64,000 nt of DNA, taken from positions 1,178,001 to 1,242,000 of the forward strand of contig OY752153.1 in the NCBI GenBank assembly GCA_963573315.1, written 5' to 3'. Position 1 is the stretch's first letter, and each line of letters opens with the position of its first letter. The position numbers and the translations under genes are program-made. The DNA comes from Entomortierella parvispora (taxonomy: Eukaryota > Mortierellomycota > Mortierellomycetes > Mortierellales > Mortierellaceae). The notes below the pieces were generated by a model. The model saw only the letters and a list, made by a program, of their open reading frames with translations. It made no database searches and was not told the DNA's origin. Shown piece after piece: positions 1-13,437 of the stretch.

Positions 1-2
1 GG

Positions 3-3000
3 GGTGGGTCTTTTCATGTCCATACTTCTCAGAGTCAGCAACCACACGTACAGCCACCGCAGCAACAGCAGCAGCAACAACAACAACAGCAGCAAAAGAC
101 TCCATTGCTACCACTTGGCGGAGATTCTGATTTTGATAATCCATACCGGCCACCTTCGCATACCAACAGCTGTGCATTCGTACCGCCTCTAGTATCCGGA
201 TATGAGTTCAAGAGTGGGTCGCAGGCTGGAAACATGGGACTGATGACAGGTAGCAGAATCACAGATGGCCTTATCGTAACTGGTAAACTGCACCAATCTC
301 GAGTTTTGTTGCAGCATGAACATCGCATCCTCAAGCGCTTGACCATTATGGATGTCGAGTACCACCCACAAGAGTTACTACCGCCAAGTGCCGCCAATGA
401 GTTCGACACTGGTCAGAGCAAGGACGAGCAACCATCTCACTGTCACAACACCTCGGGAGTCAAGCCATCAGTCTATGAGACAGGACTGGTTGAGACAGAA
501 AAGTACTTGGACAGAAAGGTCGAGGAATTCATAGACTTGGATCAGGACAACAATTCCATCCTCATCATGCAGCGATTAGGACCAAATTTACTTTCGCCTC
601 TTCACCATCATTTCCAGGGTCTGGAGGAGACAGATGGACGTCAATATCCCAGCTCTGCTTTTAAGCGGTACTTGGAGACACCATTCCCAGACGCTTTTAC
701 ATTTTTGGTGTTTTGCCTAAAAGCCGCCACCGTCCTGGAAGCCCTTCAGCGAGCCAACCTTGCCCACCTTGCCATATGTCCGACAGCATTGCATTGGGGA
801 CTACCACTGAATACATCCGCGACGAATGCAAACATGCACGAGAGCCACACGCAGCAGTCCAAAAATTCGTGCACTTTATATGACGACGAAGTACCACTGG
901 ATTCGAGTGGAGCAGCAGGTTGTACAGACCTTGAATCGTCTGCAACGGTCGAGAACGATGGTGGTAGTCGCACAGGAATCATGGACGTCAACAAGACACG
1001 TCTCCGACTGTTCGACTTTACCCACTCAAAGATCTTGAGCCATGAGCGAGCAAGGGCACCCAACAACATTGCCGAATGGCAAATCCCTGGATACCTCGAA
1101 TACCATCTCCACTACTTGGCGCCTGAACAGACAGGAAGGGCCGAGACCTGGATGGACCATCGTACGGACATTTACGCTCTTGGTGCGACCTTGTTTTCCC
1201 TCTTGACGCTGCAATTCCCAAACAGGGGTAACGACAGTGTTCAGATCCTACAAGGTAGGACAAAAAATGCACAATATGCAAAAAATTTGAACGGAAACGC
1301 TCTCAAGATCGGAAAAAAAAAAAAAGTTTTTTGTGAGCCACACTAAACCTGACATTTGGATGAATGACCCCTCAAAATCTCATAGGTGTTCTTTCAAGAG
1401 AGCTTCCACCACTCCAGAAATTCCGCCCAGACTTGCCCCCTGTGATTGATTCCATTCTCAGAAAGATGACGCAAAAGGTGAGGATGCAGTACAGGCAATA
1501 TTGGCATTTTAAACATGCAATCAATCTTCGTGAAAGCATCAAACACAGTGATTGACAGATTATGTTGGACTTGAATAGCAACCCATGCAACGGTACCAAA
1601 ATGCGTTTGGATTCAAGCAGGATATTCTTCGATGTCTTAATGAATTACATCGGACTGGGACAGTACGATAGGACATGCATTTTGTATGGTTGCCTGCATT
1701 GATTGGTTCATCTGTCATTGTTTATTAACCCCTCGTGCCTTGGTATAGATCGGGATGTTCCAGTTGGGGAAACACGATATATCGTATCAATTTGTACTCC
1801 CGAATGCGGTTTTTGGACGACACGTGGAGCAGCAAATGATCTCGGCCGCCATTACTCAGGCAGCAAGCGCTTACCAAGAAGCAGGCGGTCATGATTCAAA
1901 CGACAGTGGCACAGAAGATGAAGCAGAGATGGAGGCAAACAAGATTTCTGCCTTCAATAACTCGGATCACTACCATTTTGAAGACGATATCGTGTCCTTG
2001 CCGAACAAGGCCAATGCCAAGATCTCATTGTCTTCCAAAACATTACTGCGAACGCCAAAGCCATTCGATGGCGGGAGATCAACCCAGCGAGGGACAGAGA
2101 TAGCAGACCCGGTCGTCCGTGCCATCTTTGTCAGCGGCCCGTCAGGGGTCGGAAAGTAAGTTTACTTTACGCCACCAACACGTTTTTTTAAAGTTTGAGC
2201 TGATTTTAACTTTTTGTTGTTGTCGTTCTGAATAGAACGATCCTCATTCGAGGCATGGGCACAGCTGCGCGGAACTCTGGATTGTTTGCGGGGGGTGTCT
2301 TTGAGGCTGAAGGATCTGCACCTTACTCTGCAATCCTGACTTGCATCCAAAGCGTACTCCAACAGTTGCTGACTCAGCATACTGACGCACTTGCCTCCCT
2401 TGTGGTTGCCATCCGCACTGCCTTTGTGCCAAACTCTGGCATTGGAATTGTCTGCGACCTGATCCCAGAGCTCAAGTATTTTTTCAATGGATCCGAAATG
2501 CCAGAGAGCAAAGATATCCCTTTGACACACTCGGTGGCGCGCTTCCATGCTCTGATCCTGAAACTCATTCGTGTGATTTCAACCCATTTTTTTATGACCT
2601 GGCTGATCGATGATTTGCACTACGCAGACGAAAACTCAATTGCCTTGCTGTCAACGCTGGTGAACGTGAACAAGCGCCTGCCCATTGTGCTTATCATGAC
2701 CCACCGAGACACAGTCGACTGTTTGATCAAGGTCAAACAGATTCTTGGGGGATGTAACCCACCGGGGAGCAACGCCACTGGAAGTATTCACCCTGACCCA
2801 ATGGTCGAAGGCATATCAAGTATGGTAGGCGCCAGTAGCCAAGGCTCAGGGAATGGAGCCGGAGGTGGTGGCGCGGGAGTGCCCATGACCAAAACAACAG
2901 CAATCCGGGCGACAGGTCTACCCATGGCGGTCCGCGGAGGTGGAGGCGTGCGATTCATCCGACTTCAGAACCCCAGTCTAGAAACCATACAGGAATTTTT

Positions 3001-6000
3001 GAGCGTCCTCTTGCATCGCGAAAAGGCTGCCGTTGAACCGTTGGCTAGGGTCCTCTACCCAAAATCCTGGCTCGCAATTCGACAACTGGTCTTGGAGCTC
3101 TACAGGAATCAGACGATCCATTTCAACTGTCATAGCCGCGAGTGGGAATGGGAGCCCTGTCAGGAGACGCTAGCAGAGGTGGTACGAAAACTTACAGGAG
3201 AGGAATACGCATTCTTGTTGAATCGATTCAAGGCCCTGGACTGTGACACGAAAAAAATTTTGATCTGCGCGTCCATTTGTGGATCCGCTTTTTCGATCCA
3301 TGATCTACAAAGGCTGGCGTCGACGGCATACGTGTGGTTTGGACATGGACATGACCCTAAAACCCTGCACCAAAAACGTCAGTATCGAAAGCAGCAAGAG
3401 TATCTAGAGCGGCAAAGGAAAGAGCAGCAGATGGAAAAGAAGCAACAACAGCATCAACAACAGTGGCCAAATCAAAATCAACCAGGAGAGGATCGTGTGA
3501 ATGGAGCAGATGAACTTGAGAAACAGAAAAAGTGGCAGGAAGAAAATCCAGAGCCCGTTGATGCCCCCGACACGAACAAAGGAAGCAGCGCCATGGCAGG
3601 ACTTCAAGCGGCGCTCCGTGAGGGTATCATTGTATACACTTCAATTCCCGATCTTTTACGGTTCCACCATGGCATCATGCGCAGGGTCTCTCTTAGTTTA
3701 CTGGAGGGCACACCTGAAAAGGAGCGACTTCATTATGAGATGGCAAAAATTCTCTCTGGCGTCCAAGGGCAAGAGTTCAGAACCGCTAGTCACCTCCTGT
3801 TATGTATGAACGTGGTAAAGCGCAAAGCCTCACTCGTCAATAGCCCCGATCTCGAAGAAACGGAAGAGCAACCTTTCTGGGTCCCCATCCTGGACGATAA
3901 CGAAGAGGCAATCCCAGATCTGACAACAGAGACTGTACGGAGCATCCTTTCGCTAGCAGGAGAAAAATCACAAAAGAGTGGAGCCCAGGATATGGCACTT
4001 GCTTACTGGGACGCGGCACTGTCGTTACTCCCAGAGAATTGTTGGGATGGCCAGACGTACACGTCAGAAGATGTCGAGATGAAAGAGTGCAACGATGACA
4101 TCGATATGACTTCTGTAGACGGTATCCAAGAGCCTACATGCAGGTCTGATGGGGGTCGAGCCCAGCCATCGCCTCTTTACCATGAGGCATTGAAGTTGCA
4201 CCTTCAGTGCATCGAGGCGGAGCGTTGGCGAGAGAGCTTCGAAAAAGCGATGGGGATCTGCGATACGGTCTTGTCTAAAGTCAATGATCCTGTGGACAGA
4301 GCCAAGGTCTACCAGCACAAGATCGAGATGTTGGTCTGGGCGTATGGTCAGCCGGTACAAGCCACGGAATTGACTGTTCGCTGTCTACAAGAGCTAGGAT
4401 TGCCTAAGGACATTCGGTTCGACCCCACTCAGGAAGAAATTCGAGAGATTTATGACGAAACCCACTTGTTACTCTTAGCTCATATGGGAGAAATGGAGTC
4501 GGAGGATCGTAAAGTCTGCCAGGATCCTAAAATTATTATGATGATGGAGGTGCTCTCCATAGCAAAGTACGTGGTTTGCGTTGTTCGGAGGCCATCAAAG
4601 AATCGTGTATGCCTCGTCCTTTTGCTAACCTTTTTTCATGTTTTTTTTTCTTTTCTTTTTTTTTCTCCAAATAGTGCAAGTCTTTACTATTGCAATGTGC
4701 CATTCATTGCTGTGGGTGTGGCTCAGTCTGTCAAGATCTTGTGCAAACATGGAATGACCAAGGATGCAGGTCGAGCATTGGTATCCTTTGCGTTAACGCA
4801 TGCAACTTGGCATGGATGTTTGGAAAACGCCTACGAAGTCGGAAAGTAAGTTCATTCGAAGGCAATAAGTCAATGGTTCACTTTATATGCCATTTCAGAT
4901 GGGTTTACTTATATGTGCCCTACTCTAGATTGGCGTGTCGCGTCAGCAAGGATAACCAGCACGTCAAGTTCCTGTTCTACTTGACCGTTCAACAGTGGGG
5001 GGATCATGTTGCAAACTCAGTCCCGGCCCTGGAGGAGACTCTTACAGCTGCAGACATGACATGCGACCGACTGTTCCACACCGCAGGAATGATTCACGTT
5101 TCTGTGATGAGAATTCTTCTCGGACGGGTTCATCTCCGGGATTGTATGGCGTCAACTCAGGATCTAGTTATGAAGCACATCGAGTTTGGACCAAAATCAC
5201 ATGGAGTCGAGGTCATGCAGGGGATTCTACAGTTGGTCAAGTGCCTAAAAGGACAAACTCAATTCGCCAACCCGGAGACCCTTTTCGACGACCATGACTA
5301 CTCTGAATCAAAGGTTGTCCAGGGAAAAAAAGATAAAGCTGTGGCCATGGTGCACAACAACAGCACTTACGCCATGCTCAAGATCGTGGCCGCATTCATT
5401 TTCGGCCACTATTCTTATGTGGAAGAGGTGACCTCAACATGGTTAATGGATCCGAAATCCATGATGAATTTTGAAGGATCTTGGATTTCGCACTCGATAT
5501 TTACCGTTGTTGGATTGTCCTTGGTGATCTTGCTCAGGACTGAGAAGGATCCCGAGATCCGCAAGAAATTGCAAAGCCGATTGTTCATGATTCGGGATCG
5601 GATGGAAAAGCGCGCAATCAAGTACCCGACAAACCATGCTGCCATGTTTTACCTCCTGGAGGCGGAGATTGCTGATCAAGAAGACGGCTTGGGCGGGGAT
5701 AAACCAAGCTCGGAGTCCCAGGAACCCCACAAGGACATGAAGCAGATTTTTCTGCTATACGAGAAGGCGATTCGGTACGCAACGGAAGGTGACTTTCCAC
5801 TGCAAAAATGCTTCTCGTACGAGTTGGCGGCCAAATGCCATCTCCGCCATGGTCTGGTAACGAGTGCCCGTTGTCTGATGGCGAATGCCTGCAAGGGATA
5901 TCAGAACTGGGGCGCCCGCGGAAAAGTTATATGGTTCCACCGTACTTATCCTGAGATGTTTGGATCTCCACCAGAGCTGGAGCCTGCCCCACAGACGCGC

Positions 6001-9000
6001 GGATTGTTCTACCGGCCCAATGACGCTAGCAACCCGACTCATGCCTCTGCTACCCATGGATCAAGTTCTGACCATCGCCATCACCGTTACTCGTCTGGTA
6101 ACCCATTGTCTTCTGGAGCTACCATGGCATCCAGCACTGTCGCTGGAGATAGTTCTGCCTCCTCGGCCGGTAGTGGATCTCCATGGATGGGAGGCAGTCC
6201 AAGAACTATGTACAGCCCAGGAAGCTTCGGAAGTGATGCTGTTTCAGCAGCAGCGACTGCCATTGCTGAGTCGCACATGGTAACGAACCTTCATGGAACT
6301 GGGGGACCTGGCGGTGGAAGCGGAGGCTCTATATCAGGACCAGGAGCTGCCCCTGTTTACACCTTGCAGCAAAGTTGGGCTTCGTCACCTCAATCTCCAG
6401 AGCTGGACAATGTCGATCTTGATGTCTTGGACTTCTCTTCTGTGATCGAGGCCATGCAAGTCATTGCCAGTGAAATCGATCTGGATCTGCTGCTTGTCAA
6501 GTCTCTCGGCGTATTGAATCAAAGTGTTGGCGCCCGGAGATGTTGCGTCATCATTTCCAAGGATCAGGAACTTGTCCTTGCGGCTTCACAAGGGGATTTG
6601 GGACGCTGCGAATCTGTGATTCCTCCGATGGAAGTACACAAGTGCAGCTCATTATTCCATGGCGTGATCAACTATGTGATCAACACCTCGATGCCCTGCT
6701 TGCTCACCAATGCCAAGGATGATCCTCGATTCTGTGCAGACGACTATTTGAAGCAGAGGACAGATCTTCGCACGGTTCTCTGTGCGCCCATTCTTCACAA
6801 GGCGGCCATGGTCGGTGTTCTCTACATGGAGGACTTTCCCGAGCGAGCATTTGCAAACAAGAGGATGTTGGTCATGAACCTGTTGGTTCAACAGCTCGGA
6901 ATCTCCATCACGAACGCCCTGTTGTACCAGTCTGTCTTGCAGTCCGAAACCAAGCTGAACGGGTTGTTGGAGAATATGCCCTGCGGCATTGCTCTTTGGG
7001 ATGCCACTGCGGAACATTGTCAGTATATCAATTCGAGCTGGAAGGACATGACCGGATACACCTTGGACGAGATCATGAACTCTGGATGGAGCATCTTGAC
7101 GCATGAGGATGAGGTCGCCATCTACGTTCAGCACTGGAAGGATCGTGTTCAGGCTGGTGTTCCATGTCAATGGGAGAGCCGATACAGACTCAAGGATGGA
7201 ACATACCGATGGGCGATCGTAAGGATGTTGCCTATTACCTCTCCCTCGGAGCAGCACAAGATCATCCAGTGGCTTACAGTGACAATCGACATTGACGATC
7301 AACGACGAGCTGTTCAACTGAAATCAAATTTCCTAGCCAACATGTCCCACGAGCTGCGAACGCCTTTCTCGGGTATCTTGGGCATGCTGTCGTTGCTAAG
7401 AGATTCCAGTGGTCTGTCGAACGAACAGTTTGAGTTTGTGGACATGGCCAAAGCATCCTGCGAAATGTTAATCCGAATCGTGGATGACTTGCTGAACTTT
7501 AGCAAACTGGAGGCTGACAAGGTCACATTGGAATATATTCCCATGTGCTTTGAGGAGATCCTGGGCGATGTCTGTGATCTACTTGTGCCCCTGGCGTCCA
7601 GGAAGGGGTTGGAGTTGATTATCCTTGTGGACGACACAATGCCGGTGACGTTGATTGGCGATCCCGATCGTATAAAGCAGATCTTGATGAACCTGATTGG
7701 AAACGCAATCAAGTTCTCGACCCATGGAAACGTCGTCATTGAGTTTTCGCACACTCTGAACAAGAGACAGAGAAATAAGGGACCCTTGTCAATTTCAGGA
7801 GCAAATTCACCTTCGTCAAAGAGCGTGTTGAACCCGTTGCTCACAGGCGGCACGGGTGCCATTACCAACCATACTGGAGCCCCAGTTGCATCTCACCTTG
7901 CGGCCAAGAATGAAAACGACCCAGCTCTTGGCGATGAAGTTATCCTTTACTGCTCCGTCAGGGACCAGGGCATCGGTCTCTCTCCAGAGGAACAAAAGAT
8001 GCTCTTTGTTTCGTTCCAACAAACTGACAATGGTACAACCCGGAAATATGGAGGCACTGGATTGGGACTTTCGATTTGCGCTCAACTGATTGCCCACATG
8101 CATGGCAAAATTGAGGTTGAATCGGAAAAGGGTCAAGGCGCGACCTTCAAGTTCTCTGCCAAGGTCAGAACCATGACTGATTACGATCAGGAGCAATCGC
8201 CTATTGAGTCGGCTCGGCTTGCTGAATGTAGTCGAATTCTGGACGCGCGCGCCGAGGCTGTTCGGGACAAACGTATCTTGGTCCTCTCGCCGAACTTGGA
8301 GTTGAGAAAACAGATTCGACTAGTCATCAAATGTGACAACCTGTCAGAGTTTGACAACGTGGCGTCAGCTGTGGCTAGTGGAGCCATTTGTATAACAGAT
8401 GATGCTCTCACGTACGATCGGAGTTTCTCTAAATCAGCAACAACGACCAGCTCCTTGGAAGATCTTTCAAAGAAGTTCAACAAGACTGCTGACACAGCTA
8501 TGGAATTGGATGGCGCAGAGACCCTGCCTGCTTGCTCGAATCCCGTGCCAAGGACTTTGGAACCATTTGACTTTATCCTGGTGGACCATGTCTTGGATTC
8601 TGCAGAGTTGGATAGTATCTACCCGTCGCCCCGAGTCGCCTTTGTTCTATTGCTGGCGCCGACAACTGAAACATTACGTTGGATCCTGCCCCCCGCTTCC
8701 AAGAAGAAACGGACGACCACTGCGATCGAACCTAGTTCTCGGCAACGGGATAAGAAAACTCTTGATCCCAAGGTCGATACCGCAATTATCCATGAGATCG
8801 ATGAGGGGGAAGATGACAGCGAATATGATGAGGACGATGCAGAGGAAGATAGCACTGGAGAACTTGGAGGAAGGGATCGACCCCGTAATTCAGTAGGAGA
8901 GGTCAAAGAAGATACCTCATCGACATCCGTTTCTGTGGCTCAGACAAAGGGAGTCGACCGTGGTAGCCACTCGCCTGGTGATGCTGGAGCTGCTGTCGAA

Positions 9001-10691
9001 GATCAGGCCTTGAGCTTGACTGAAACGCCGTCTAGACCTCCATTGAGTCGTGTGCCTTCACAGCTATTCATGAAACGGAAATCACGCGGACATGTTACAG
9101 TCACTCGACACCTTCCGGGAGGATTCGCTCAATGGAGTGGTAATGAGGATTCTACCGCGATGGCATTACCTACCACGAAGGAAGAGGACGCGCCTTCCTT
9201 GGCGCCAAGCACTGTTCCGTCCGCGACAGCACCAACGCAACATGCGGTGGCGACCGAGACTGTGACCTTCCAAGTTTGCCGACTGATCAAGCCAGTTCGC
9301 AGGATGAAACTACTTCAGATTTTGTTTAACGCGGTCAAGGAGCATGGACATCCACGTCCCCCCTCGTCTGCCTCGTCGTCTTCCTACGCTACATCTTCTG
9401 CCGGTTCCACGGGATGCGATCTTGGTCATGATGTCGATGAGGCTGCATGGACAGCGAGTAGTAGTAGGAGTAGCAGCCATGGTGGTTGCAGTAGTGGAAG
9501 TGATTCCTCCAACTTTACACCCTCACGCTCGGTATCACCTGCGAGGTCTGCCAGCTCGAGCGGTACGTTTGCATCGGTATCAAAGAAGAGGAGACGGGAA
9601 TATGCCTTGAATGCAGACGGTTCTGTGAATGCTATTAGGGGAAGCGCAAACTCTACTCCGACGCCGGATGATGTGAAGAGGGCGAGGTCAAGACTGGAGG
9701 ATCCTGATGCCAATGCTCAATTCGGTCAAGAGGGGTTGATGAGCTATCCCAAGGATGCGGAATTGATCCCAGACCGTAACATGGGACTTTGCTCGGATGG
9801 CATCGAGTCCTGTAAAAAGTCACTTTCCAAGAAGAAGAGTGTCAACAGTGGCGCCAATCATCGCCATCATCACGCACACCCTCATCACCACTCGCGACAT
9901 CGCCGCGAAGTAGAGGCTGGGAATGCTCATGATGTGGACGGTAAGGGGCGGGTGCACAGCTCGCGGCAGGAGACTGTGGATGAACACCAGCGGATGATAC
10001 CCAAGCGTGCAGCCAGGAACAACGATGCCTTGACACTTCTGCTAACACCGGAAGAGAGAGATCGATGCAAAGGAAAGAACGTCTTGGTTGCCGAGGATGA
10101 TTTTGTGTCCCAAAAGATTCTTGAAAAGTAGGTCCTTTTTTTCTGTTGAGCGCTGAGACAACATTGACTATTAGAACTAGTGCTAAAGCAGCCTCATATT
10201 TTTTCTATTAGACAACTCTCCAAGCTGGGAATGAATGTTATGATTGCCAATAATGGACAGGAAGCAGTGGACCGATGGCTTTCAGTCGAACCTGGTCATT
10301 ACACCATCGCGATCTTTGACCATGTAGGTGTCCTTTTGTGCCTTGTCCTTCATGTATACGCTTTCTGAAAGACTAACATGTCTTGTTACTCTTTTTCATT
10401 CTTTTCTTTCTTTAGCACATGCCCATCATGGACGGTCTAGCGGCGACAAGAAAGGTTCGAGCGTTGGAAGCAGAGTTTGAGGCGGAGGATGCAGCGAATG
10501 CAGCGTCTGGAGCGAGTAGCAGCCATTCTAGAGTGAGCCCGCGCGGCAGGATCCCTATTGTTGGGTTGAGTGCGGATATACAGTTGTCAACCAAGGAGTC
10601 GTGTATCAGGGCGGGTATGGACGAGTATATGACCAAGCCTCTCTTGACAAAGGGACTTGCGCTTTTGATCCAACGCTACTGCTGTGATTGA
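3..10691 (+). CDS. Group X hybrid histidine kinase (pseudokinase-AAA-TPR-GAF-PAS-HK-REC), 5' partial
   Basis: Nine exons join without a frame break: 3-1254, 1386-1477, 1579-1662, 1749-2155, 2236-4566, 4675-4845, 4929-10127, 10212-10323, 10416-10691 (3307 codons in the window; the frame is open at the left edge, so the true start lies upstream). In order: a 12-Gln run (residues ~20-31); a protein-kinase-like domain (~75-490) in which FDFT stands where DFG is expected and no HRD is visible; an ATPase domain with Walker A GPSGVGKT (~605-612), split by an intron, and Walker-B-like LIDD (~734); a long helical/TPR-like region; GAF (~1950-2110); PAS (~2120-2236); HisKA with SHELRTPFSG (His2253); HATPase with GNAIKF, DQGIGL and GTGLGL; a degenerate receiver; and a C-terminal receiver with EDD, phosphoacceptor Asp3215 in FDHHMPIMDG and TKP Lys. 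This architecture is that of fungal group X kinases (S. pombe Mak2/Mak3, Candida Chk1), which relay oxidative-stress signals to an HPt protein; a cytosolic role is inferred because no membrane segments are seen. Confidence 0.95.
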
Positions 10692-10770
10692 ACACCTAGT
10701 CCACTAACAGTGATGATGATGACGATGCAAGCGTCCTGAGAAGGAGGAAGAAATGCTTCAAGGTTGCCTC

Positions 10771-10776
10771 AATAAA
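10771..10776 (+). terminator. Polyadenylation signal AATAAA of the histidine kinase gene
   Basis: A canonical AATAAA lies 80 nt after the kinase stop codon, a plausible 3' end for that transcript. Confidence 0.55.
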
Positions 10777-12737
10777 CAAAAACAAGTGGAGATCTTTGCA
10801 TGTCCATCTGCGATCACTTGTTTCCTTGCTGGCCATGCTCCTGTGCAATTGGGCTATTTTTTTTTTTTTTGTTCCCTGGATTTGATTTTTGGTGTCGCGC
10901 AAAACACACGTGCCATGGAGTGTCCGAGTCGGTGCAACGCCTTTTCTTTTTTGTTTCGCTCTTTTGTTTCGTTTCTTTCGTTTTTTGTTTCTTTATTTCC
11001 CATCCTTTCTCCCCCACACCACCATCACCCTCACACCCAACCGTCTCTTTGCACTCCAACACTCCCGTCATTCATATCTCCGAATCCAACTCTCAGCCCG
11101 CCCCATGTCCTGTTGATGCATACAAGCAGGCTTCCAGGTGGGTGGCCGCACCGAAAACGAAGACAGCAAGGCAGTCATCAAAACCCATCCATTGTTTATC
11201 TGATATCTGATTATCTTCATTATCGTGCCCTGCCGTCTACTTCTTCGAAAGAGAGAAGCTATGACTTGTACGCATCTATGTTAGGCGAATGTTGGTGACA
11301 TCGACCACGAGTGGACAATACTGGCGTACTTGAGGGTCGATATCGTCCCAGTTTTGAATTCTGCTACAAGAGCAAGTAGGAGGCGGAGTGTTCCTGCTTC
11401 AGCAAAGGGCAGTATCCGTATTAGATTGGTGCATCCTTTATGAAGGTTCGCTTATGAGTGAAGACATTCATCCAGAGTTCTGGATAGTCCTGATCACATC
11501 TTCCTAACAATGTTTCCCTGGCCGTTTTTCCACTCTGGTCTTTTTCTTTTCTGGTAGATGCAGAAACAGTTTTATCCGTCGCCCTTTAATAGTGCGCCTG
11601 TTCTTTCTGGATCGCCTTTGCCTTTTGCCACCACCCCCTTCTTGATTCCTCTTGGATTCCGGGTGATCAGTACCTTGGCTGAATGTGACCTTGTTCCTGA
11701 TCAGTCCAATCTCTCGAGAGGTCACCAGTTGCCGTCAATGAGTTTTGCTTGTGAGCTGCTACTCAGAAAGGTTGAAAGAGAAGATGTCCTTCCTTTGGCG
11801 TAGACTCATTTTGGATAGAGTTGGATCTGAAGGTCGAGCTCCAGCTATTGAAAACTCAAAAAGCATAGGAACCTAGGTCTGCATCTCCTGCCAAGAAGAT
11901 CACAGCTCTCGTTCAACAAGCTGCGATCCACGAGTTAGTAAATGAGTAGAAGGCACTCTGTTCGGACAAGAAACCTAATGACCCGGATATGGGAATCAAT
12001 AGTGAGTACGAGAGAAGACTTGACGTTATCTGCAGCGATTCTATCAGTATTCTAAAATTATTAACCAAGCGTTTTCTCTCTTCTACTTGAGCTCACCATT
12101 TTAGAAGAGATCTGCCGACGATTGCTGCCCCTGGAACTATGACAATAGCCCGTCCTACGACCTTATACAATATGTATTCCAATAGGTACGTAAACGCTCG
12201 ACAAATGACATCTATTCAATTCATTGGTGAGGACTACCCGCCTAATTCTTCGAATGGTGACTTTGATCTCTGTGCTAATAGACGTCAGGGGAAAAACGCC
12301 GTCCTACCAACAAAAATCGTAAAGGATATATGATGTGTCAATCAGGAGACGTATACGCGTATAGGGTAGCAATCAAGTAGCTGCAGGTGGCAGTGTCCGT
12401 ATTGGAGAAAGAGAACGTGTAAGTTACACAGCACAGCCGCCAGCTTTCCAATGAAGAAATATGAGAACAGCAAATTCAACAGAAGTAGACCTGTTTTCTT
12501 CTTTTAGGGATCTTCTCTCGAGTATTGTCAACACCTATTTCGCGCTCAGGGAGATCCATCAGTATTTCCAAAAGGAGCAGTGACGTGACCACAACCCTGA
12601 CTCTTACAACTCTACAAGAGGCCGTCAATTCATACAACCCGAACCTGTCTCTTTTCCCAGTCGAATATGGATATCCAGCTAAACAAAGGCCTTACAGCAA
12701 TGTCTTATATCAGCAAGTATGTCGGTAGGCTGATCCG
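10777..12737. other. Long intergenic stretch without a convincing gene
   Basis: The first part (about 10930-11060) is a T- and C-rich tract like those found upstream of fungal start codons. The reading frames that follow are short, compositionally biased and match nothing I recognise. The right half (about 11300-12700) is broken by stops in all frames and leads into the helicase relic, so it may be eroded transposon DNA. No RNA gene or clear repeat was seen. Confidence 0.4.
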
Positions 12738-13437
12738 GTGTTGCAAGTTGAGGTGGTGAAGGACGGAGAGGGCCAAGAAAGCGATCAAGGCAAGCATTCC
12801 CTACACCAACGAACCTCATTGAATGAGCCAATGATGAATCCTCATGGACCAGCCACACTTCCTTTAAGGATTTCGTTCCCCCCCGATTTCCCTCTATATG
12901 AAATACGACTGACGCCAGGCATGCCAATCATGTGCGTTCGCAACATTGACTCCATGAATGGCCCCTGTAATGGAACGAGGCTAATTGTCAAGGAATCGCA
13001 CACCCATATCATCATCGCCACTTTCGCCACGGGAGAGAAAAACTGGTCAGCAGGTCACCCTCTACCCAATATATTACATAACGTTCGAGGACAGCTCTAC
13101 ACCTGTTCCAATAACACGATTGCAGTTTTCCATTAAGCTTGCTTTCGCCATGACCATCGACAAGAGTCAGGGTCAGACTCTCAACCATGTGACTATCTGC
13201 CTATCTCCGGGTGTTTTTCCACTCGGTAAGATATATGTCGCCCTTTCTCGTTGCACCAATCCCGATAACTTGAAGGTTTATGTAGCTGACGGGTCTGTCA
13301 GAGGACAACAAGGCACACACACACGTAATATAGTATATTCTCAGATTCTAGATGGTAAACCGTCGGTTTTTTGTTTAATAAAGAAAATAAAATCGAGCAA
13401 ACTCGCTCAGGGCGATAGCCACGAGCAAATCTGCTAG
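12738..13437 (+). pseudogene. PIF1/Helitron-type helicase C-terminal fragment, frameshifted
   Basis: Two overlapping frames give consecutive parts of a PIF1-family helicase. The first has the segment around GMPIMCVRNID and NGTRLIV (12900-13000). The second has LAFAMTIDKSQGQTL and IYVALSRC, the characteristic C-terminal helicase motifs (about 13138-13260). Translation moves from frame 3 to frame 1 inside the GAGAGAAAAACTGG stretch near 13037-13045, so a one-base change in the A run explains the break. The N-terminal half with the Walker A box is not present. PIF1 helicases of this type occur in Helitron transposons and in large host families in Mucoromycota; this piece cannot distinguish the two. 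It is a decayed remnant. Confidence 0.8.

Noticed and set aside
35-409. Cys-rich open frame on the minus strand
   Set aside because: It is the antisense of the glutamine repeat of the histidine kinase; the run of Cys is the reverse reading of CAG/CAA codons.
10753-11298. 181-residue open frame on the plus strand
   Set aside because: Runs through a T/C-rich promoter-like tract, is compositionally biased and matches no domain.
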